Shown: piece by piece, positions 1-5,851 of the stretch
How positions within the stretch are numbered: the stretch's first letter is position 1
Layout of the letters: each line of letters starts with the position of its first letter
Assembly (NCBI GenBank): GCA_028711355.1
Contig: JAQTSL010000131.1
Location: forward strand, 1-9,215
DNA length: 9,215 bases
Origin: Rhodoferax sp.
GTDB lineage: Bacteria > Pseudomonadota > Gammaproteobacteria > Burkholderiales > Burkholderiaceae_C
Reading direction: 5' to 3'
Position numbers and translations under genes: made by a program
Notes under the pieces: generated by a model
Told to the model about the DNA's origin: nothing
The model's input: the letters and a program-made list of their open reading frames with translations, nothing else
Database searches by the model: none

Positions 1-128
1 ACTTTTTTGAGCACTACAAAGACCTGGAACCCAATAAATGGGTCAAGGTCGCGGGCTGGGAAGGTCCGGCTGCCGCGCATGTCGAGATCACCGAAGGCAT
101 TGCTCGCTATGAGCGCGAAGAAGGCTGA
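1..128 (+). CDS. ppa: Inorganic pyrophosphatase, C-terminal end (partial)
   Basis: This is the last 41 codons of a gene that begins before the window; the frame runs from base 3 and stops with TGA at 126-128. The peptide includes FFEHYKDLEPNKWVKV followed by a GW and an AAHVEI stretch, and ends YEREEG. This matches the C-terminal helix region of family I soluble inorganic pyrophosphatases (recalled family pattern). The enzyme hydrolyses pyrophosphate to two phosphates in the cytoplasm and so pulls biosynthetic reactions, including NAD+ synthesis, forward. The catalytic Asp cluster lies upstream and cannot be checked. The next gene starts 12 bases after the stop, so the two are probably cotranscribed. 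Identity is quite sure despite the short length. Confidence 0.85.
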   Translation, partial: FFEHYKDLEPNKWVKVAGWEGPAAAHVEITEGIARYEREEG

Positions 129-140
129 AAGGCGGTTGCC

Positions 141-995
141 ATGAAATTGCTGCGTTACGGCCCGTTGGGCCAGGAAAAACCCGGCGTGCTAGATGCCCAG
201 GGGCGTGTGCGCGATCTGAGTGCCGTGGTGTCGGACATTGCTGGCGCGACTCTGCTACCAGATGGCCTGGCACGACTGCGTGCTTTGGATTTGACCAGCT
301 TGCCGCTGGTGCCTGGCACGCCGCAGGCCGACTTGCGGCTGGGCCCGTGCGTGGGGCAGGTTGGCAAGTGCGTTGGCATTGGTCTGAATTATTCAGACCA
401 TGCGGCTGAGGCCGGCATGGCGGTGCCGCCCGAGCCGGTGATTTTTAGCAAGTGGACCAGTTGTCTGGTTGGGCCCAATGATGATGTGCAGATTCCGCGC
501 GGGTCGGTCAAGACCGACTGGGAAGTGGAACTGGCAGTCGTGATCGGTCAGGGTGGGCGCTACATCGAGCAGGTCGATGCCTTGCAGCACGTGGCGGGCT
601 ATTGCGTGATGAACGACGTGTCAGAGCGCGACTATCAAATCAACCGCAGCGGCACCTGGGACAAGGGCAAAGGCAACGATACGTTTGGCCCGTTGGGCCC
701 CTGGCTGGTGACGGCCGATGAGGTGCCAGACCCGCAAAAGCTGGCGCTCTGGCTCGATGTCGATGGCCAGCGGATGCAAAACGGCAATACCGCCACGATG
801 GTCTATCAGGTGCCGTTTTTGGTCAGTTACCTCAGCCAGTTCATGACACTACAGCCTGGCGATGTGATCACCACCGGCACGCCCCCTGGTGTTGGCATGG
901 GACACAAACCGCCGGTCTATCTGCGTGCTGGCCAGACCATGCGCCTGGGTGTGCAAAGTTTGGGCGAACAGTGTCAGCGCGTGGTGCAGGCCTGA
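141..995 (+). CDS. Fumarylacetoacetate hydrolase (FAH) family protein
   Basis: A 284-residue protein of the FAH superfamily, whose members cleave or isomerise beta-dicarbonyl and oxo-acid substrates using a divalent metal. Residues 1-70 form a variable N-terminal part; the FAH fold follows from about 75 to 284. Visible active-site features are GIGLNYSDHAAE (H87 and E90, the usual His-Glu dyad), DWEVELA (E128 and E130) and NDVSERD (D159) as metal ligands, KGKGNDTFGP, and TTGTPPGVG near the C-terminus. The order and spacing match FAHD1-like and ureidoglycolate-lyase-like homologues. The ATG at 141 has an AAAGG at 128-132, 8 bases upstream. It lies between ppa and nadE with short gaps (12 and 31 bp), so an operon is likely. 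The physiological substrate cannot be told from sequence: acylpyruvate hydrolase, oxaloacetate decarboxylase, aromatic-catabolism hydrolase and ureidoglycolate lyase are all possible. Confidence 0.9.
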   Translation: MKLLRYGPLGQEKPGVLDAQGRVRDLSAVVSDIAGATLLPDGLARLRALDLTSLPLVPGTPQADLRLGPCVGQVGKCVGIGLNYSDHAAEAGMAVPPEPVIFSKWTSCLVGPNDDVQIPRGSVKTDWEVELAVVIGQGGRYIEQVDALQHVAGYCVMNDVSERDYQINRSGTWDKGKGNDTFGPLGPWLVTADEVPDPQKLALWLDVDGQRMQNGNTATMVYQVPFLVSYLSQFMTLQPGDVITTGTPPGVGMGHKPPVYLRAGQTMRLGVQSLGEQCQRVVQA

Positions 996-1026
996 GCGGC
1001 GGTTGCCACGGCAAGAGTCAGAGCGC

Positions 1027-2703
1027 ATGACGCTAACCGTTTGTGTTGCCCAGCTCAACCTGGTGGTGGGCGACCTCAAGGGCAACGCGCAAAAAATCAT
1101 TGAAGCGGCGCAGCATGCCTACGCCGACGGGGCGCGGCTGGTGCTGACACCCGAGCTGTCGATTTGCGGTTACGCCGCCGAAGACCTGTTTTTGCGCCCC
1201 GCTTTCATCGCCGCGTGTGACGAAGCACTGAGATCGGTCGCACAGGCGCTGGCACCACTGGAACATCTGAGTGTGGTGGTGGGCCATCCGGCTGGTGGTG
1301 ATGTTCGTACCCGCTCGGTGGCGGTGCCGCAGCGTTTCAACGCCGCCAGCGTGCTGTGCGCAGGGCAAGTGGTAGCGACTTATGCCAAGCGCGAATTGCC
1401 CAATTACCAGGTGTTTGACGAGCGCCGCTATTTTGCGGTTGGGCAGGGCACCTGCGTATTTGAGGCTGGCGCGCCTGGCAACCGTGTCAAGGTGGGCCTG
1501 CTGATCTGTGAGGATGCCTGGTTTGAGACACCGGCGCGGCAAACGCGTGACGCCGGGGCGCAGTTGCTGGCGGTGATCAACGCGTCGCCGTTTCATCTGG
1601 GCAAGTGCCAAGAGCGCGAGCAGAAGATGCGTGAACGGGTGCTGGATTGCGGTTTGCCGTTGATCTACGCGCACCTGGTGGGCGGTCAGGACGAGGTGGT
1701 GTTTGAGGGCTATTCGTTTGCCCTGAATGCCGACGGCAGCTTGGCCGGGCGTGCCCCAGGTTTTAAGGAAAATTGCCTGCTGGTGCAGGTAGAGCAAGCA
1801 CAGACAGCTCTTGAATTAAGAGCAAAATTGGCGCCGCAGCGCGGTCCTGACGCTGACTTGTGGGACGCGCTGGTGCTGGGCGTGCGCGACTATGTGGGCA
1901 AAAACGGCTTTCCGGGGGTGTTGCTGGGGTTGTCGGGTGGGATTGATTCGGCGCTGGTGCTGGCGCTGGCGGTCGATGCGCTGGGCCAAGACAAGGTGCG
2001 CGCGGTGATGATGCCGTCGCCCTACACGGCAGACATCAGTTGGATGGACGCGCGCGACATGGCCGCAAGGTTGGGCGTGCGCTATGACGAGTTGTCGATC
2101 GTGCCCGAGTTTGAAGCATTCAAGGCGACGCTGGCCAGCGACTTCAAGGGGTTGCCCGAGGACACCACCGAAGAAAACCTCCAGGCGCGCATTCGAGGTA
2201 CCTTGCTGATGGCGCTGTCCAACAAGTTTGGCAGCATTGTGTTGACCACCGGCAACAAGAGCGAAATGGCCACCGGCTACTGCACGCTGTACGGCGACAT
2301 GGCGGGTGGTTTTGCGGTAATCAAAGATTTGGTGAAAACCACGGTGTTGCGGTTGGCGCGCTGGCGCAACGCCAACGACCCTTATGGCACCGGGTTTGAG
2401 CCGATCCCGCAGCGCATCATCACCCGCCCCCCTAGCGCCGAGCTGCGGCCCGACCAAAAAGACCAGGACAGCCTGCCGCCCTACGAGGTGTTGGACGCTA
2501 TTTTGCAGCGCTACATGGAAAACGACGAGTCAATCGACGCTATCGTTGCTGCCGGGTACGCCAGCGCAGACGTGGAACGCGTAACGCGACTGATCAAAAT
2601 CAACGAATACAAACGCCGCCAGTCACCGGTGGGAATCCGCGTCACCCACCGCAGTTTTGGCAAAGATTGGCGTTACCCGATCACCAACCGGTTTCGCGCC
2701 TGA
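1027..2703 (+). CDS. nadE: Glutamine-dependent NAD+ synthetase
   Basis: A 558-residue two-domain enzyme that converts nicotinic acid adenine dinucleotide to NAD+ with ATP, taking ammonia from glutamine. Residues 1 to about 265 are a nitrilase-type glutaminase with the complete triad: E43 in TPELSICGY, K121 in YAKRELPNY and C161 in LLICEDAW. Residues from about 285 form the synthetase domain, with the PP-loop SGGIDS at 303-308, TTGNKSEMATGY, and the C-terminal KPPSAELRP-like segment (here RPPSAELRPDQKDQDS). The frame is open back to 889, but the ATG at 1027 is chosen because the family begins just there (MTLTVCVAQLNLVVGD) and an earlier start would overlap the preceding gene. Its Shine-Dalgarno is weak (AGAG-type bases at 1014-1023). 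It is followed by a hairpin repeat array and then glnB. Length is normal for the long, glutamine-using class. Confidence 0.97.
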   Translation: MTLTVCVAQLNLVVGDLKGNAQKIIEAAQHAYADGARLVLTPELSICGYAAEDLFLRPAFIAACDEALRSVAQALAPLEHLSVVVGHPAGGDVRTRSVAVPQRFNAASVLCAGQVVATYAKRELPNYQVFDERRYFAVGQGTCVFEAGAPGNRVKVGLLICEDAWFETPARQTRDAGAQLLAVINASPFHLGKCQEREQKMRERVLDCGLPLIYAHLVGGQDEVVFEGYSFALNADGSLAGRAPGFKENCLLVQVEQAQTALELRAKLAPQRGPDADLWDALVLGVRDYVGKNGFPGVLLGLSGGIDSALVLALAVDALGQDKVRAVMMPSPYTADISWMDARDMAARLGVRYDELSIVPEFEAFKATLASDFKGLPEDTTEENLQARIRGTLLMALSNKFGSIVLTTGNKSEMATGYCTLYGDMAGGFAVIKDLVKTTVLRLARWRNANDPYGTGFEPIPQRIITRPPSAELRPDQKDQDSLPPYEVLDAILQRYMENDESIDAIVAAGYASADVERVTRLIKINEYKRRQSPVGIRVTHRSFGKDWRYPITNRFRA

Positions 2704-2712
2704 AATTTTTTT

Positions 2713-2927
2713 ATATCTTGCGGGTCGGACCACTCGCGCAGCGATGTGCTCTGACCCCAACTCTCGCATATCTTGCGGGTCAGACCACTCGCGCAGCGAT
2801 GTGCTCTGACCCCAACTCTCGCATATCTTGCGGGTCAGACCACTCGCGCAGCGATGTGCTCTGACCCCAACTCTCGTATATCTTGCGGGTCAGACCACTC
2901 GCGCAGCGATGTGCTCTGACCCCAACT
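2713..2927. repeat. Four tandem 55-bp hairpin repeats (array A)
   Basis: The period is exactly 55 bp, with copies starting at about 2713, 2768, 2823 and 2878; the last is cut at 2927. Copies are almost identical: copy 1 has G instead of A at 2727, and one C/T change sits at the copy 3/4 junction (2877). Each unit contains an interrupted palindrome: GGGTCAGA, a C:C mismatch, CAC, TCGC, a GCA loop, GCGA, a bulged T, GTG, then TCTGACCC. The G in copy 1 still allows a G:U pair. The array fills most of the nadE-glnB gap. There is no T-run after the hairpins, so they are not typical intrinsic terminators. Very recent expansion is implied by the near identity. No coding role is likely, because 55 is not a multiple of 3. 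Confidence 0.95.
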
Positions 2928-2966
2928 GATCAGATGCCCCCTGTTTCGTGCACAATATCCAAAACT

Positions 2967-2983
2967 TGCCGTTCGGCATTTTT
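2967..2983 (+). other. Small hairpin plus T-run in the glnB leader
   Basis: TGCC-GTTC-GGCA (2967-2978) is followed directly by five Ts (2979-2983), 26 bases before the glnB start. The shape resembles a small intrinsic terminator or pause site, but the stem is only 4-5 bp. It could be chance. No clear sigma-70 or GG-N10-GC (sigma-54) promoter was found in the 2928-3003 stretch. Confidence 0.2.
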
Positions 2984-3009
2984 ACTACCCTGAGAGGACC
3001 GCCATGCCC

Positions 3010-3348
3010 ATGAAACAAATTACCGCCGTTGTCAAGCCGTTCAAACTGGAAGAAGTGCGTGAAGGTTTGGCCGAGTGCGGTGTGACCGGTTTGACGGTGT
3101 CCGAGGTGAAGGGCTTTGGCCGACAAAAGGGCCATACCGAGCTGTACCGAGGCGCGGAATACGTGGTGGACTTTTTGCCCAAGGTGAAAATTGAGGTGGT
3201 GGTGAAAACCGGCGATGTGGAGCGTTGTGTCGATGCCATCGTCAAGGCAGCACGCACCGGCAAAATTGGTGACGGCAAGATTTTTGTGACGCCCATAGAG
3301 CGGGTGGTGCGCATTCGTACCGGCGAGATGGACGAGTCTGCCATCTGA
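3010..3348 (+). CDS. glnB: Nitrogen regulatory protein PII (GlnB)
   Basis: A 112-residue PII signal protein. PII trimers bind ATP/ADP and 2-oxoglutarate and are uridylylated by GlnD, passing nitrogen status to glutamine synthetase adenylylation, NtrB and other targets. Counting from the second ATG (3010, MKQITAVVKPFKL), Y51 falls exactly on the uridylylated tyrosine of the T-loop (ELYRGAEY), with Y46 also present. D54 in YVVDFLPK is the residue typical of GlnB, where GlnK usually has N. The B-loop TGKIGDGKIF and the C-terminal RIRTGE are present. An in-frame ATG at 3004 would add two residues. The ribosome-binding site AGGA (2995-2998) is 5 bases from 3004 and 11 from 3010, so 3004 is a real alternative; family length favours 3010. 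It lies downstream of nadE and converges with the RDD gene 30 bp away, with no clear terminator between them. Confidence 0.96.
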   Translation: MKQITAVVKPFKLEEVREGLAECGVTGLTVSEVKGFGRQKGHTELYRGAEYVVDFLPKVKIEVVVKTGDVERCVDAIVKAARTGKIGDGKIFVTPIERVVRIRTGEMDESAI

Positions 3349-3378
3349 GCCCAGCGTCGGTCAAGGTTTTTACCGGTC

Positions 3379-3906
3379 TCAATGACCCGTTTGATCCATG
3401 ACCAGTTGGGTGCGCGCCAGCGCGTCGTGCCAGAACTGGTGCTGCGGATGCAGCAAACTCAACAGCGCCCAGATCACGACCCAGCCTGGCAGGATGATCA
3501 GCGATTGGGCGCCAGAAAGCTGGAACGCCCAAGCTGCCAGTAGCGGTGGCAGCACCCACAACCAGCATAGCAAATAGCGTAACAGCGCGTGGCGCTGCGT
3601 CAACCGCTGGCCTTGCAAGTCCAGCACCCGGATGTGCCAGGTTTTCATCGCCAGCGTCTGGCCGTTGGACCAGAGCCAGCCAAAGTAGATGCCAAACACC
3701 ACAAACACGAAGGCTTGCAGGGCGTGCCGGTTGTCCAGCGCATTGCGCGTCTGGCTCAGGCTGCCAAATAGATAGCCGGCGATAAAGACCACACCGAATA
3801 GCAACAGGCCCTCATAAAGCCAGCAGGCCATACGGCGCGCCAGACCAGGGGTCTGCCAAGCGGCGCCGGGTTGGTCAGTTGATAGGGCGGGTGCGCAGCG
3901 CCGCAT
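3379..3906 (-). CDS. RDD family membrane protein
   Basis: A 175-residue integral membrane protein of the RDD family, last in a four-gene minus-strand unit. After a polar N-terminus, LARRMACWLYEG (22-33) carries the family's Arg, with Glu32 where many members have Asp. Hydrophobic stretches follow at about 30-48, 66-80, 109-129 and 135-152, giving around four membrane segments. The cytosolic-type motif NGQTLAMKTWHIRVLD lies between the second and third. The C-terminal FWHDALARTQLV matches the WHD-x-L-A-x-T ending of the family. The ATG at 3906 starts 12 bases after the DUF3106 stop and has no strong ribosome-binding site, so translational coupling is plausible. RDD proteins have no single agreed function; some are linked to ion transport or stress tolerance. 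Membership is clear, the role unknown. Confidence 0.85.
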   Translation of the reverse strand: MRRCAPALSTDQPGAAWQTPGLARRMACWLYEGLLLFGVVFIAGYLFGSLSQTRNALDNRHALQAFVFVVFGIYFGWLWSNGQTLAMKTWHIRVLDLQGQRLTQRHALLRYLLCWLWVLPPLLAAWAFQLSGAQSLIILPGWVVIWALLSLLHPQHQFWHDALARTQLVMDQTGH

Positions 3907-3918
3907 AAAGCTGTGCGA

Positions 3919-4497
3919 TCAGCGGGCGTCCGATGCAGCACGGGCCGCAGATGAAGCGCGGGCCGTCGATGCGGGGCGACGCACCGACGCGGCGCGGGCC
4001 GGTGGCGCAGCTTTGGCAACTTTTGGGGCTAATGGCAATTTGGGCGCTGAATCGGCCATCACCTTTTTTTGTTCGGGTGTGAAGGTCTGATAGACCTCCC
4101 AGCGTTCAGCCTTGTCTTCAAGGGGCATTTGCTGCGTCTGAGCAAAATTAAGCCGGGCTTGGGTGCGTTGCTTGGGCGTCAGTGTGGCCCAGTGTGCCAT
4201 ACGCTGGTGCAGTTTTTGCTGGTCAGCCGGGGGCAAGCGGGTGTAATTGCTGCTCAGCGCGATCCATTTTTTCTTTTGTGACTCGCTGAGTGTCTTCCAG
4301 CTTGAAGCCAATGGTTGAAGCGCCTGATGCTGTAGCGGCGTCAGCCCTGACCATTCGAGAGGGGTCAGTTTGGTCTCAGTCTGGCCCTTTGTGCCGGTAT
4401 TGGTGGCTTGAGCCGCCCCGGCAGGCGCAATGAGTGCAGTCAACAGCACGGTGGAGCCGAATGCGGCGATCAAATGTTTGGAGAGGCCTGGCTGCAT
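3919..4497 (-). CDS. DUF3106-type exported protein
   Basis: A predicted exported protein of 192 residues. The frame is open to an ATG at 4581, but the start at 4497 is preferred. It gives a textbook signal peptide (positive K7/H8, hydrophobic 9-26, cleavage near AGAA-QA at 29-31) and begins 4 bases after the upstream gene's stop, instead of overlapping it by 80 bases. The mature part (about 40-140) has spaced modules pairing Trp with an L/F-[ST]-x-x-Q-[KR] helix: W-KTLSESQKKKW, HWATLTPKQR and TFTPEQKKVM. This pattern is typical of DUF3106 (recalled). The last 45 residues are Ala/Arg/Pro-rich low complexity (AARAASDAR ending). Its place after a sigma factor and DUF3619 suggests an envelope function under that system. 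The biochemical role is unknown; a periplasmic sensor resembling CpxP/RseB in helical, LTxxQ-rich style is only a guess. Confidence 0.8.
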   Translation of the reverse strand: MQPGLSKHLIAAFGSTVLLTALIAPAGAAQATNTGTKGQTETKLTPLEWSGLTPLQHQALQPLASSWKTLSESQKKKWIALSSNYTRLPPADQQKLHQRMAHWATLTPKQRTQARLNFAQTQQMPLEDKAERWEVYQTFTPEQKKVMADSAPKLPLAPKVAKAAPPARAASVRRPASTARASSAARAASDAR

Positions 4498-4501
4498 GGG
4501 T

Positions 4502-4960
4502 TCAACGGCTGTTCGATGGGAAGCTGAGTTTGAGGAAATGCTTGAAACCAGGGTCAAGGTAAGCGGCGGGGGGGAGGTCATCGGTCAGCAAAAGTTTGTC
4601 GATTTCAGCGGTCTCGCTGACGAATTCATCGCTTTCAAGGTTGTCGATCGTCCACAAGCCAAAAACCAAGATAAACACCATGCCGATGCTGCCCAGGAAT
4701 TGCCAAGCGGGGGCGTGTTGTTCAAACCAGCCGTGATCCGACGGACCCTGGGCCGCCTGGCGCCACACGGTTTGCGCCTGTGCAGCCAACACCTGGCGTC
4801 GTTTGTCAACCGCCTGCTCGCGCGCAGCCCGCAGGCGTTGCTTGGTGTTGGGTGTAAGTTCATCCACGCTTTGCATCAGATGACTTGCCAGTTGCCGACC
4901 AGCGGCGTCCAGCGCTGCCGGCAGTTCGTCGGGACGATGTTTTGTGTTAAGTGAGCTCAT
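4502..4960 (-). CDS. DUF3619 single-pass membrane protein, candidate anti-sigma factor
   Basis: A 152-residue protein whose ATG at 4960 overlaps the sigma-factor stop codon by four bases (ATGA), a sign of translational coupling. The frame is open to 5017, but that start would lie inside the sigma gene. Residues 1-70 are charged and mostly helical (ELTPNTKQRLRAAREQAVDKRR), 86-105 form one clear membrane segment (WQFLGSIGMVFILVFGLW), and about 45 residues follow, including acidic LESDEFVSETAEIDKLL and ending FPSNSR. The wording matches DUF3619 as recalled from Burkholderiales. Cytoplasmic helical N-terminus, one membrane pass and overlap with an ECF-type sigma gene together suggest a membrane anti-sigma factor. 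That is inference from architecture and position; no zinc-binding HxxxCxxC anti-sigma motif is present. It ends 4 bases before the DUF3106 gene. Confidence 0.82.
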   Translation of the reverse strand: MSSLNTKHRPDELPAALDAAGRQLASHLMQSVDELTPNTKQRLRAAREQAVDKRRQVLAAQAQTVWRQAAQGPSDHGWFEQHAPAWQFLGSIGMVFILVFGLWTIDNLESDEFVSETAEIDKLLLTDDLPPAAYLDPGFKHFLKLSFPSNSR

Positions 4961-5526
4961 AGCCTGATTCCTTTGGCCGTTAGTAACTTGATCAGCGAAT
5001 GAATTGCTCTGGAACAATGGGTTTTAACGCTGCCCTCAGAACAGCCCATGGTGCTGGCGGTTGCGGCGACGTCCATATCCTCCCAGTAACGCAAAAGAAA
5101 CGCTTCGCGTTGACGCATTGGCAACAGTAGCAATGCTACTTCAATGCTTTCGAGCTTCTGCTGGCGCTCATGGTTGTTTTGCGGGTTGTCAAATTCGGGT
5201 GGAACGCCGGCCACAGACAAGGATTCGAGAATGTCAAATTCCTCGGTATCATCGCCGTCTGACTGGAAATCAGAAAACGAGGAAAAAAGTGCGTTCTGGA
5301 CCTTTTGCCGCCGGAACCAGTCCATCATGGCGTTAGTGAGGATGCGCTGGAACAGCAAGGTAAGCTCTTGCGCTGGTTTGTCTCCGTAGCGTTCAGCCAA
5401 GCGCATCATGCTGTCTTGAACGATGTCCAGTGCAGATTCTTCGTTTCGAACGTGATAGGCCACCCGTTTGAAAGCGCGTTTTTCAACGTCTTTCAGAAAA
5501 TCGGAAAGTTCTTTGGATGAGGCCAA
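4957..5526 (-). CDS. ECF-type RNA polymerase sigma factor
   Basis: A 189-residue sigma-70 family protein with only regions 2 and 4, the ECF layout. Region 2 is at about 14-75: AFKRVAYHV, ALDIVQDSMMRLAERYG, and the promoter-melting/-10 part LFQRILTNAMMDWFRRQK. An acidic linker (about 84-122, DFQSDGDDTEEFD) follows. Region 4 is at about 124-185, with LLLLPMRQREAFLLRYWEDMD and the helix-turn-helix ATASTMGCSEGSVKTHCSRA that reads -35 elements. The start appears to be TTG at 5526, giving MASSKELSDFL, which matches the recalled N-terminus of homologues. No ATG or GTG exists upstream in frame before the stop at 5581-5583, and no Shine-Dalgarno is seen. It is first in the minus-strand unit and overlaps DUF3619 by four bases. 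A weak -10 (TACACT, 5566-5571 on the minus strand) is possible. The regulon is unknown. Confidence 0.92.
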   Translation of the reverse strand: MASSKELSDFLKDVEKRAFKRVAYHVRNEESALDIVQDSMMRLAERYGDKPAQELTLLFQRILTNAMMDWFRRQKVQNALFSSFSDFQSDGDDTEEFDILESLSVAGVPPEFDNPQNNHERQQKLESIEVALLLLPMRQREAFLLRYWEDMDVAATASTMGCSEGSVKTHCSRAIHSLIKLLTAKGIRL

Positions 5527-5590
5527 AATGGACTGCTTTGGAAGGTTGGAGTGCCGTTGGGGCAGTGTACAGCGCGAAGCTTAGGACGCG

Positions 5591-5836
5591 TTACGCCCTG
5601 ACCCGCAAGCGACAAGTATGCATTTGGCCGTCGGAGTTGCGCTGCAAAAAATGATGGTAGCTGACCAATAGCGTGTTGTCGGCTTCTGTTGCGGTGCGAT
5701 AATCCGCGTCGCCAACTAAAGCAAACGGTTCAGGATTTGGTGCAAAACGTAGTGTGCTTATGATCCTGGCCCTAAGTTTCGATGTAACGCCACGAGTGTT
5801 TGCAAAGAAGCACCCAAGGTTTTTCGTCAGAGAAAT
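5591..5836 (-). other. Start-less minus-strand reading frame, possible cryptic gene or remnant
   Basis: Reading the minus strand from 5836 down to a TAA at 5591-5593 gives 81 sense codons with no ATG, GTG or TTG near its beginning. The distal half reads like real protein: PNPEPFALVGDADYR, then TATEADNTLLVSYHHFL, then QRNSDGQMHTCRLRVRA. Its third codon positions are mostly G or C. It lies 64 bp upstream of the sigma gene, same strand, and its 5' part would overlap the presumed ilvB promoter and leader. It could be a gene with a rare start (ATA at 5761 or ATC at 5764), the 3' end of a decayed gene, or a chance open frame. I do not recognise a family. Nothing else clearly supported fills the 5527-5735 stretch. 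Confidence 0.3.
5737..5764 (+). promoter_or_regulatory. Possible sigma-70 promoter for ilvBNC
   Basis: TTGGTG (5737-5742), a 16-bp spacer and TATGAT (5759-5764, five of six matches to TATAAT) would start transcription near 5771, about 80 bases before ilvB. The -35 part is poor. No run of Ile, Leu or Val codons in a leader peptide and no clear terminator/antiterminator pair was seen in the leader, so classical attenuation is not supported by eye. Confidence 0.35.
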
Positions 5837-5851
5837 TCACAAAGGTTCATC

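Noticed and set aside
889..1026. Longer N-terminus for NadE from 889
   Set aside because: It would overlap the FAH-family gene by 107 bases and adds residues outside the nitrilase fold; homology begins at 1027.
1033..1797. 254-residue minus-strand frame opposite nadE
   Set aside because: His/Gln/Arg-rich shadow of the nadE glutaminase domain with no recognisable protein features.
2667..2864. Plus-strand frame across the nadE end and the repeats
   Set aside because: Its sequence is only translated repeat units, which change frame each copy; no ribosome-binding site.
2713..2927. CRISPR array
   Set aside because: The 55-bp units are contiguous and nearly identical throughout, with no unique spacers and no cas genes.
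3349..3378. Bidirectional terminator between glnB and the RDD gene
   Set aside because: Only a 4-bp CGGT/ACCG pair (3358-3375) with the T-run inside its loop is present; too weak to call.
4498..4581. Upstream start at 4581 for the DUF3106 protein
   Set aside because: It would place 28 Ser/Thr/Pro-rich residues before a clear signal peptide and overlap the DUF3619 gene.
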